A program made the translations under genes and the position numbers. 64,000 nt of DNA from Pseudomonas putida (GTDB lineage Bacteria > Pseudomonadota > Gammaproteobacteria > Pseudomonadales > Pseudomonadaceae). The stretch is taken from contig NZ_CP026115.2 of NCBI RefSeq assembly GCF_009883635.2, positions 1,674,001 to 1,738,000 on the forward strand, given 5' to 3'. The notes below the pieces were generated by a model. The model did not search any database, was not told where the DNA came from, and saw only the letters and a list, made by a program, of their open reading frames with translations. Shown piece by piece: positions 10,377 through 17,651 of the stretch (positions are counted from its first letter, which is position 1; each line of letters starts with the position of its first letter).

Positions 10377-12464
10377 ATGCAGACATTTTTCATTGCGCCG
10401 ACCGACTTTGGTGTCGGCCTGACCTCCATCAGCCTGGGCCTGGTCCGCACCCTGGAACGGGCCGGGCTGAAGGTCGGCTTTTTCAAGCCGATCGCCCAGC
10501 CTCATCCCGGCGACACCGGCCCGGAGCGTTCCACCGAACTGGTCGCCCGTACCCACGGCATCAAGCCACCGGTGCCACTGAGCCTGGCCCATGTCGAGCG
10601 CATGCTTGGCGATGGCCAGCTGGACGAATTGCTCGAAGAAATCATCCGCCTGTACCAGCAAGCCTGCGTCGGTAATGACGTGGTGGTGGTCGAGGGCATG
10701 GTGCCGACTCGCCACGCCAGCTACGCCGCACGGGTCAACCTGCACCTGGCCAAGAGCCTGGATGCCGAAGTGATCCTGGTTTCCGCCCCGGAAAACGAAG
10801 TGCTCAGCGAGCTGTCCGGGCGGGTCGAACTGCAGGCCCAGCTGTTCGGCGGCCCGCGCGACCCGAAAGTGCTGGGGGTGATCCTCAACAAGGTGCGCAC
10901 CGACGAGAGCATGGCCGACTTCGCCACCCGCCTGCGCGAGCATTCGCCACTGCTGCGCGGCAACGACTTCCGCCTGCTCGGCTGTATTCCCTACCAGCCC
11001 GAGCTGAACGCCCCACGCACCCGTGACGTGGCCGAACTGCTCGGCGCCCAGGTGCTCAACGCCGGCGACTACGAGCAGCGGCGGATGAACAAGATCATCA
11101 TCTGCGCCCGCACCGTGGCCAATACGGTACCGCTGCTGACCCCGGGCACCCTGGTGGTGACCCCGGGCGATCGCGACGACATCATCCTCGCCGTGAGCCT
11201 GGCCGCAATCAACGGCGTGCCCCTGGCTGGCCTGCTGCTGACCAGCGACAGCAAGCCTGATGCTCGCATCCTTGGTCTTTGCCGTGGTGCCCTGCAGGCC
11301 GGCCTGCCGATTCTGTCGGTAAGCACCGGCTCCTACGACACCGCCAACCTGCTCAACTCGCTGAACCGCGAAATCCCGGTGGATGACCGTGATCGGGCCG
11401 AATTCATCACCGACTTCGTCGCCAGCCACCTGGACGCCGCCTGGTTACACCAGCGCTGCGGCACGCCACGGGAAATGCGCCTGTCGCCAGCGGTATTCCG
11501 TTACCAGCTGATCCAGCGGGCGCAGCAGGCCAACAAGCGCATCGTCCTGCCGGAGGGCGCCGAGCCGCTGCTGGTGCAGGCCGCGGCAATCTGCCAGGCG
11601 CGCGGCATCGCCCGTTGCGTGCTGTTGGCCAAGCCCGAAGCAGTCGAAGCCGTGGCCCGTGCACAGGGCATTACCCTGCCCTCGGACCTGGAGATTCTCG
11701 ACCCAGAACTGATTCGCGGGCGCTATGTCGAGCCAATGGTCAACCTGCGCAAGAGCAAGAACCTCAACGCGCCCATGGCCGAGCAGCAGCTGGAAGACCC
11801 GGTGGTGATCGGCACCATGATGCTGGCCCTGGATGAGGTCGATGGCCTGGTCTCGGGCCTGGTGCACTCCACCGCCAACACCATCCGCCCGGCGCTGCAA
11901 CTGATCAAGACCGCGCCCGGCGCCAGCCTGGTGTCGTCGGTGTTCTTCATGCTGTTCCCCGAGCAGGTGCTGGTGTACGGCGACTGCGTGATGAACCCGC
12001 ACCCCAGCGCCAGCGAACTGGCCGAGATCGCCCGGCAGAGCGCCGAGTCGGCGCAGGCCTTCGGCATCGCGCCACGGGTGGCGATGATCAGCTACTCGAG
12101 CGATTCGGCCAGTGACGAGGAAGTAGAAAAAGTGCGCGAAGCCACGCGCCTGGCACAGGCGGCAGAGCAAGGGCTGCTGATCGACGGGCCGCTGCAGTAC
12201 GACGCCGCTGCCAACCCGCAGGTCGCTCGCCAGCTGGCCCCTGAGAGCCAGGTGGCCGGCCGGGCGACGGTGTTCGTGTTCCCTGACCTGAACACTGGCA
12301 ACACCACCCACAAGGCGGTGCAGCGCAGTACCGATGGGGTCAGCCTGGGGCCAATGCTGCAGGGGTTGCGCAAGCCGGTGAACGACTTGCCGCGAGGGGC
12401 GCAGGTGGACGATATCGTCCATACCATCGCCCTTACTGCTATTCAGGCCAGCAGCATCCGCTGA
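10377..12464 (+). CDS. pta: Phosphate acetyltransferase (long form)
   Basis: Pta interconverts acetyl-CoA and acetyl phosphate in acetate metabolism. The 695-residue protein is the long type: an N-terminal P-loop-like BioD/DTBS domain (FIAPTDFGVGLTSISLGLVR, residues about 1-200), a DRTGG regulatory domain (about 215-330), and the C-terminal catalytic PTA domain (about 375-690) containing SSVFFMLFPEQVLVYGDCVMNP, split here only for description, and GPLQYDAA with FPDLNTGN. The ATG at 10377 begins the family N-terminus MQTFFIAPTDF; upstream in-frame codons are not conserved. No ackA neighbour is visible in the window. A strong terminator follows. Confidence 0.95.
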   Translation: MQTFFIAPTDFGVGLTSISLGLVRTLERAGLKVGFFKPIAQPHPGDTGPERSTELVARTHGIKPPVPLSLAHVERMLGDGQLDELLEEIIRLYQQACVGNDVVVVEGMVPTRHASYAARVNLHLAKSLDAEVILVSAPENEVLSELSGRVELQAQLFGGPRDPKVLGVILNKVRTDESMADFATRLREHSPLLRGNDFRLLGCIPYQPELNAPRTRDVAELLGAQVLNAGDYEQRRMNKIIICARTVANTVPLLTPGTLVVTPGDRDDIILAVSLAAINGVPLAGLLLTSDSKPDARILGLCRGALQAGLPILSVSTGSYDTANLLNSLNREIPVDDRDRAEFITDFVASHLDAAWLHQRCGTPREMRLSPAVFRYQLIQRAQQANKRIVLPEGAEPLLVQAAAICQARGIARCVLLAKPEAVEAVARAQGITLPSDLEILDPELIRGRYVEPMVNLRKSKNLNAPMAEQQLEDPVVIGTMMLALDEVDGLVSGLVHSTANTIRPALQLIKTAPGASLVSSVFFMLFPEQVLVYGDCVMNPHPSASELAEIARQSAESAQAFGIAPRVAMISYSSDSASDEEVEKVREATRLAQAAEQGLLIDGPLQYDAAANPQVARQLAPESQVAGRATVFVFPDLNTGNTTHKAVQRSTDGVSLGPMLQGLRKPVNDLPRGAQVDDIVHTIALTAIQASSIR

Positions 12465-12465
12465 A

Positions 12466-12506
12466 ATGAAAAAGGGCAGGCCGTTACCGGCCTGCCCTTT
12501 TTCATT
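12466..12506. terminator. Terminator between pta and the OmpA-like gene
   Basis: A 15-bp perfect stem (AAAAAGGGCAGGCCG and its complement) with a TTAC loop, A-rich on one side and T-rich on the other, between convergent genes. Confidence 0.92.
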
Positions 12507-12523
12507 GCGCCGTGCTGAACGGC

Positions 12524-13249
12524 TTAGGGGTACTGCTGAACCTGGCCTTGCTGCTGGTCATACTGCTGGCCTGGAATAGGCTTCAGGTTGACCTCTACAC
12601 GGCGGTTCTGTGCGCGGCCATTGGCGTCGGCGTTGCTGGCGATCGGCTGGTCCGGGCCCATGCCACGAACCGAAACACGCGAAGCGTCCACGCCCTGCGA
12701 AGTCAGGTAGGTGCTGACGGCCTGAGCGCGGCGCTGCGACAGGTCCATGTTGTGCTGGCGGCTGCCGGTGCTGTCGGTGAAGCCCACCACTTCGATGGTG
12801 TTCTGGTTGAACGACTTGAACGAGTTGGCCAGGTTGTTCAGCGGGCTGTAGAAGCTCGGCGAAATGTTGGCCGAGTCAGTGGCGAAGGTGATGTTGCCCG
12901 GCATGATCAGTTTGATCTGGTCGCCCTGGCGCTGAACTTCAACGCCAGTGTTAGCCATTTTCGCGCGCAGCTCGGCTTCTTGCTTATCGGCGTAGTAGCC
13001 ATAACCGGCAGCGGCAGCACCGACTGCGGCGGCACCGATCAGTGCGCCCTTGCCACGGTTGTTGTGGTTGATGGCGGCACCGGCAACAGCACCGGCCAGC
13101 GCGCCCAGGCCGCCGTACTTGGCGGTCTTGCTCATCCCCGAGGACTCACCCTGAGCCTGGCCTTGGCTGTCATAAGGATTCTGCCCGGCGCAGCCAGTCA
13201 TCAGGGCGGCAACGGTTGCGACGATAATCAGACGACGCATGGTGAACAT
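12524..13249 (-). CDS. OmpA/MotB-domain lipoprotein with glycine zipper
   Basis: A 241-residue outer-membrane lipoprotein. The signal peptide ends in a lipobox with C20 (ALMTGC). Residues about 45-90 form a Gly/Ala-rich glycine-zipper segment (YGGLGALAGAVAGAAI), and residues about 120-235 are an OmpA-like peptidoglycan-binding domain with VVGFTDSTGS, LSQRRAQAVSTYL and GRAQNRRVEV. It probably tethers the outer membrane to the wall. The ATG at 13249 has AGGAG seven bases upstream and is preferred over the methionine three codons later and over longer frames. Monocistronic. Confidence 0.9.
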   Translation of the reverse strand: MFTMRRLIIVATVAALMTGCAGQNPYDSQGQAQGESSGMSKTAKYGGLGALAGAVAGAAINHNNRGKGALIGAAAVGAAAAGYGYYADKQEAELRAKMANTGVEVQRQGDQIKLIMPGNITFATDSANISPSFYSPLNNLANSFKSFNQNTIEVVGFTDSTGSRQHNMDLSQRRAQAVSTYLTSQGVDASRVSVRGMGPDQPIASNADANGRAQNRRVEVNLKPIPGQQYDQQQGQVQQYP

Positions 13250-13358
13250 GGACAAGCTCCTACAAAAATTCGTGTGTTCGGCAGATCGCAAAGGGATCTA
13301 TGCCAGGCATAGATCGCTAGGATACGGAAAAATTCCATGAAAGGCTTTTCATCCAGGC

Positions 13359-14003
13359 TCAAGCCCGCACGAACGGGTTCTCGCGCATCTCGTCGCCGAG
13401 GCGTGTATCCGGCCCGTGGCCAGTGACCACGATGGCATCTTCGTCCAGGCGATACAGCCGCTCCTTGATCGAGCGAACGATGGCGCGCTGGTCACCGCCC
13501 CACAGGTCGGTACGGCCGATGCCGCGACGGAACAGGGTGTCGCCAGCGATCAGCAGCTTGGCATCGGAGAACCAGAAACTCATCGAGCCTGGCGTGTGCC
13601 CAGGCGTGTGAAGGGCCACGCCACAACCGCAGGCGAGCTCCTCGTCATCGCCCAGCCAACGGTCTGGCGACGGTACCGGAGTAAAGGGCACGCCGAACAT
13701 CTGGCATTGCATTTCCAGGTTGTCCCACAGCGGCTGGTCCTGCTTGTGCAGGTGCAAGGTAGCGCCAGTGAGCTCCTTGAGCTTGCCCGAAGCGAGGAAA
13801 TGGTCGAAGTGCGCGTGGGTGTGGATGATGCTCACCAGCGTCAGGCCATGGGCCTGCAGACGGGCGAGGATCTTGTCCGGGTCACCGCCTGGGTCGACGA
13901 CGATGGCCTTCTTGCTGACCGGGTCACCGATCAGGGTGCAGTTGCACTGCAAGGGGCCTACAGGGAAAGTTTCGCGGACGAGGGTGGTGGGGGCAGCGCT
14001 CAT
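13359..14003 (-). CDS. MBL-fold metallohydrolase (GloB-like)
   Basis: A 214-residue metallo-beta-lactamase fold hydrolase. The metal-binding HTHAHFDH lies at 61-68, followed by the later ligands in HTPGHTPGS and GDTLFRRGIGRTD and a final VVTGHGPDT. This is the glyoxalase II/YcbL-type arrangement, so a thioester hydrolase role is likely, but the substrate is not defined. The ATG at 14003 follows a GAGAAA site and starts MSAAPTT; an upstream frame in front of it is not conserved in type. The next gene to the right is a small accessory gene. Confidence 0.88.
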   Translation of the reverse strand: MSAAPTTLVRETFPVGPLQCNCTLIGDPVSKKAIVVDPGGDPDKILARLQAHGLTLVSIIHTHAHFDHFLASGKLKELTGATLHLHKQDQPLWDNLEMQCQMFGVPFTPVPSPDRWLGDDEELACGCGVALHTPGHTPGSMSFWFSDAKLLIAGDTLFRRGIGRTDLWGGDQRAIVRSIKERLYRLDEDAIVVTGHGPDTRLGDEMRENPFVRA

Positions 14004-14047
14004 GGGTTTCTCGATCTGATGAGTGCGCCGCCGCAACTTGAGGCATG

Positions 14048-14218
14048 TCAGGCTTGAGGGCCGGCCAGCGGACCCGCCGGCTCCAGTGCCTCACCCCTGG
14101 CTTTGGCGACTTGAAGAAAACGCAGCTGATTCACGGAGATCTGGCCTGCCAGTCGTCGTGCCTCAGCCTCGAATTTGGCTACGGCTATCGGCTTTTCACG
14201 GCTCTTTTCGGATCGCAT
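14048..14218 (-). CDS. Small 56-residue protein downstream of the GNAT gene
   Basis: The product (start MRSEKSREKPIAVAKFEAEA) is charged, helical and contains a second helix RLAGQISVNQLRFLQVAKARGE. The ATG at 14218 has GGAGG five bases upstream; another ATG twelve bases earlier overlaps that site and is less likely. It lies 39 bp after the stop of the GNAT acetyltransferase on the same strand and is probably co-transcribed. I do not recognise a family. A partner or antitoxin-like role for the acetyltransferase is conjecture based only on size and order. Confidence 0.55.
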   Translation of the reverse strand: MRSEKSREKPIAVAKFEAEARRLAGQISVNQLRFLQVAKARGEALEPAGPLAGPQA

Positions 14219-14257
14219 GATTTCCTCCATAGCTTCGCTAACACTGTCTCGATGTTA

Positions 14258-14785
14258 TTAAGGTTCAACCCGGATCACAAGCCGACCATCCTCCATACTG
14301 CTGAAGCCCAACGCTTCGTATAGGGGTCTGGCAGCAGTGACAGGATCCTGTATCTCAATCTCGCGGCAACCTAGCATACGTGCGTAAAAATCTATGGCTG
14401 TGAGTGCGAGAGAGGCGATTTCGCCCTTCAACGGGTGACTCTTGTCTGGGTTGCTCTCCAACAGAATGACTTTGATACACAAGCGGCTTTTTCGTGGGCT
14501 CGCGTAGCAAAGACCACAAAGGTCTGCCCCATACCAGATGGAAACGTCAAAACCCTTGAGGTCGCTTGCCTTCCAGGTGCAAACCTCTTCCCACGGAAAA
14601 GTACTGGCCTCCTCTCCCCAGCCTAAACAAGTGGATATCGCCTCCGAGGTAATAGGCTCTATGCGCACCTGATCCGCCTCAAGCCCTTCTCTCAAAAATC
14701 CGTCCTGACTGATGCACTCGCACGAAAGTGCCCTGGCTTGAGAGCGAAATACCTGGTAACGAAGATCATTGTGTCGCCTCCTCAT
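14258..14785 (-). CDS. GNAT family N-acetyltransferase
   Basis: A 175-residue protein whose C-terminal half has the GNAT pattern: a strand KVILLESNPDKSHPLKGEIASLALTAID (described as KVILLESNP then GEIASLALTAID), the helix FYARMLGCREIEI and the closing LYEALGFSS. The N-terminal half is divergent. The ATG at 14785 is preceded by GAGGGG; an ATG 30 codons upstream would add an unconserved extension. The base composition is more AT-rich than flanking core genes, which fits an acquired patch. Substrate unknown. Confidence 0.7.
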   Translation of the reverse strand: MRRRHNDLRYQVFRSQARALSCECISQDGFLREGLEADQVRIEPITSEAISTCLGWGEEASTFPWEEVCTWKASDLKGFDVSIWYGADLCGLCYASPRKSRLCIKVILLESNPDKSHPLKGEIASLALTAIDFYARMLGCREIEIQDPVTAARPLYEALGFSSMEDGRLVIRVEP

Positions 14786-14807
14786 ACCCGTCCCCTCGCG
14801 AACCGAC

Positions 14808-14996
14808 TCAGATCTCACGGCCGATGGAAGGCATTCGCTTCCAACTCTCAACCTCCTTTGATTGAGGAGCATCAAATTGGCATTGCTCTAAAAGGGAGGC
14901 GAGTTCGTAACGGCGGACTTCCCCCTTGCCGGAATAGGACTTAACCGGATGAAAGGGGGATAGCCGAAGAGGTGTGAGGCGGATGAATTTGTCCAC
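14808..14996 (-). pseudogene. Possible remnant of an AbrB/MazE-type antitoxin C-terminus
   Basis: The frame ends in RRYELASLLEQCQFDAPQS and then SWKRMPSIGREI, which resembles the conserved C-terminal tail of MazE/PemI-like antitoxins (Y-x-L-x-x-L-L-x-Q-C ... W ... GRE). The N-terminal DNA-binding swapped-hairpin domain is missing; the preceding residues look random. No toxin gene is visible beside it. Recognition is from memory of the family and is weak. Confidence 0.4.
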
Positions 14997-15051
14997 AAGG
15001 CGCTCGCAGAGTGAGTAATGGAGGCGCGATTACTATCATTGCGAAAACCAA

Positions 15052-15074
15052 GAAAAAAGGGCCCAACGGCCCCA
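15052..15074 (-). terminator. Terminator of the kinase/regulator operon
   Basis: On the leftward strand a GGGCC/GGCCC stem is followed by TTTTTT at 15053-15058, about 105 bp beyond the histidine kinase stop. Confidence 0.65.
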
Positions 15075-15179
15075 TTATCGTGTTTTAGACTCATCCCACA
15101 AGGCGCTAGGAATATTTACCTGCCCATCGTCAGCTTGGATTTCAATTCATTACAAAGTTCAATGCAGGGATCTAACCGC

Positions 15180-15872
15180 TTACGGCAAATACAACCTGAA
15201 CAACCCACCCCCAAGCGCCCCACCGTTGGCAATCTCGATCCGCCCGCGCACGCCGTTTCGCTCATGCAATGCCGCAATCCGCGCCGCGAAATACAACCCG
15301 AGCCCGGTGCTGCCACTCTGCGAGTCGATACCCTGCACGTAATCCTGCTGGCGCTCGAGCATCCGCGCCGGGTAACCCGGGCCGTCGTCGTTGACGCTGA
15401 TGATCAGGTGCTCGTCTTCCTCGCCGATGCTGACCAGCAGCGCATGGCCGGCATAGCGGGTGGCGTTGGTGATCACGTTGGCGATCACCGAAGCCACCAG
15501 TTCGCGGTCGAAGAAGCCCAGCGGGTTGTCAGTCTCGACACGCCAGGTCGCGAGGATGTCGTTGTGCTGCAGCACTTCCTGATGGGCCGCCAGTTGCGCT
15601 TCGATGAAGTCATCCAGCTCGTGGTAGTCGGGGCATACCGGCAGCTGATTCACCCCCAGTTTGTACAGCCCCAGCAACTGCACCAGCATGCCGTTGAGAT
15701 GACGGAACTCATGCTCGATCACGCCCTGCTCAGTACCGCTGCGCCACTCTTCAGGCAGCCGTGCCATCCACTGGTCATGGGACTGGATCAGCGCTGACAG
15801 CGAGTTCTTCAGGTCATGCACGGTGGAGGCGATCACCGTGGAAAAATCCAGCCCCTGGTTATCCTGGCTCAT
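15180..15872 (-). CDS. Small cytosolic sensor histidine kinase
   Basis: A 230-residue kinase with no membrane segment or sensory domain. The phosphoacceptor H19 sits in STVHDLKNSLSALI, followed by a dimerisation helix and an ATPase domain with NVITNATRYA (N box), NDDGPGYP (G1) and GSTGLGLYFA (G2). The ATG at 15872 overlaps the stop of the upstream response regulator (ATGA), so the two are translationally coupled. Input must come from its partner or a larger complex. Signal unknown. Confidence 0.88.
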   Translation of the reverse strand: MSQDNQGLDFSTVIASTVHDLKNSLSALIQSHDQWMARLPEEWRSGTEQGVIEHEFRHLNGMLVQLLGLYKLGVNQLPVCPDYHELDDFIEAQLAAHQEVLQHNDILATWRVETDNPLGFFDRELVASVIANVITNATRYAGHALLVSIGEEDEHLIISVNDDGPGYPARMLERQQDYVQGIDSQSGSTGLGLYFAARIAALHERNGVRGRIEIANGGALGGGLFRLYLP

Positions 15873-17476
15873 GCGCCGAAGACCTTGATGTGCAGTTTGC
15901 GGTAGCGGTCGTAGCGGCTGTCGCTGGTCGGGATACCGGCCACGCGGGTCAGGCAGTCGCGGCATTCCTGCTGGATCGCTGGGGGTGTCACCTCGCCACC
16001 GAGGCGCAGCAAGGCCTGCGCCGTATTGAGCGCGATACTGATGTTTTTCGGTTGCAGCGACAGAGCCTTGCGGAACATCTGCAAGGCCTCGTTGAGTTGA
16101 CCGGCCTGGTAGCTGCGCACGCCCTGGCGGTTGAGGTCGACCGCTTCGGTGACCGCGCCCAGTACGGCTGGGTCGTCAGTCAGTTTGGCCACGCTTTGCA
16201 TGACCTTGGGGTCATCGCCGTAGGTTTCCACGCACCCCTTGAGGATGCTGCCGCCGGCCGCTTCCTGGCCCAGCGACTGCAGTTGCCTGGCCACGGTCAA
16301 GGCGGCCTCGACCGAGAAGAACTGGTCCATCTTCTCCAGCCGCTGCATGGCCTGCTCGGTGAGCTTGGCGGCGGTCTCGGGGTCGCCCGCCTGCTGCAGG
16401 CTGGCGGCCTTCATCAGCCGGGCGCGCACTTGCAGGCCCTGGTCTTCGAGGTTGTCCTTGGCCACTTCGCTGAGCACGGTGTTTATCTCGACCCGGGCGC
16501 GGGCATCCAGGCCGAAGCCGGCGTTCTTGCTCATCAACGCCTGGACCAGCCCAAGGTTGCTTTCGGCGTCCTTGTAACGCGAACTCTGGCCCTGGTTCAC
16601 CGCATGGCGGAAGGCTTTGGAGGCGCTTTCGTAGTCCTCGTTATCCAGCGCCAACTTGCCCAGGGCGGCCTGTCGGCGCACTGCCAGGGGCGACAAGCGC
16701 ACCGCTTCTTCGAGCATGCCCTGGGCACGCTTGGTTTCGCCTTGAGCGACCAGCACTTCGGCCATGCCATCGTACAGCCCGGGCATGATCGGGAATGCCT
16801 TGAGCGCCTGCTCATAGACACCCTGGGCCTGGGCGTTCTGCCCGCGCTTGTGCATCAGGCTGCCGAGTGCCGAATACACCCAAGGTTGCGGGCGGCTGGC
16901 GAGGATGCTCTTGAGAAACTTCTCTAGCTCATCGAAGCGGTTGAGGTCACGCAGTGCGTCGGCGCGATAGCGCAGGCACAACGGCGCGAAACGCGGGTCC
17001 TTCTTGCACAGCTCGGCACACGCCACCAGCACTTCGGCCGGGCGACCACGGTCGAGCGCCTGCAGAATCGGCTTGAGCAGGGTCTTGCGCTGGGTCAGTT
17101 TGTCCAGGCGCTGAGCCAGGCCCACGCGGTTGAACGGCTTGGTCAGGTAGGCATCCGGCTCGTGCTCCAGGGCACTGAGCACGATGGCCTGGCTGCTCTC
17201 GGCCGTGACCATGATGAACACGCACTCATGGCTGATCAGCTTGTCGAGGATCAGGTCTTCAAGGACCTGCTGGCCGTTCTTCTTGCCGTCACCGAGGTGG
17301 AAGTCCTGGAGGACATAGTCGTAGCGCTTCTGCCCGCACATGCGCAGGGCCTGCTCACCACTGTCTGCGGTGTCCACATCGCGCACGCCCAGTTCGCGCA
17401 GCATGGAACGGGTCGACGTGCGAAAGTCGGTGAAGTCGTCGACGATCAGAAAGCTCTTTTGCCCGTACTGCAGCAT
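15869..17476 (-). CDS. Response regulator with TPR-repeat output domain
   Basis: A 535-residue protein. The N-terminal receiver has the acidic pair D13-D14, phosphoacceptor D58, T91 and K113 (YLTKPF). The rest, about residues 140-535, is a series of TPR-like helical repeats (LYDGMAEVLVAQGETKRAQ, GVRSYQAGQLNEALQMFRKALSLQP) in place of a DNA-binding domain, so output is protein-protein interaction. The start MLQYGQKSFLIVDDF at 17476 is chosen because the receiver begins there; a 42-codon upstream extension has no family likeness. It overlaps the downstream kinase by 4 bp. Confidence 0.88.
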   Translation of the reverse strand: MLQYGQKSFLIVDDFTDFRTSTRSMLRELGVRDVDTADSGEQALRMCGQKRYDYVLQDFHLGDGKKNGQQVLEDLILDKLISHECVFIMVTAESSQAIVLSALEHEPDAYLTKPFNRVGLAQRLDKLTQRKTLLKPILQALDRGRPAEVLVACAELCKKDPRFAPLCLRYRADALRDLNRFDELEKFLKSILASRPQPWVYSALGSLMHKRGQNAQAQGVYEQALKAFPIMPGLYDGMAEVLVAQGETKRAQGMLEEAVRLSPLAVRRQAALGKLALDNEDYESASKAFRHAVNQGQSSRYKDAESNLGLVQALMSKNAGFGLDARARVEINTVLSEVAKDNLEDQGLQVRARLMKAASLQQAGDPETAAKLTEQAMQRLEKMDQFFSVEAALTVARQLQSLGQEAAGGSILKGCVETYGDDPKVMQSVAKLTDDPAVLGAVTEAVDLNRQGVRSYQAGQLNEALQMFRKALSLQPKNISIALNTAQALLRLGGEVTPPAIQQECRDCLTRVAGIPTSDSRYDRYRKLHIKVFGA

Positions 17477-17651
17477 CAACACGACCTGTATTGGGTGGAT
17501 GGGTGGATGGCGCGAGGCGATGCATACCGCCGAAACTTGTATCGGCAGCCGGTCAGGAAAGATGAGGGTGGAGAATGCAGCGCACTCACTCGCTAACGGC
17601 ACAATGGCTTTGCGCCATCATTTTACAGTGCCATGCACCTTGCGACCAGCT

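Noticed and set aside
14888..15094. A 68-codon leftward frame before the GNAT gene
   Set aside because: No ribosome site, no family pattern, and it crosses the kinase operon terminator region; composition is that of non-coding DNA.
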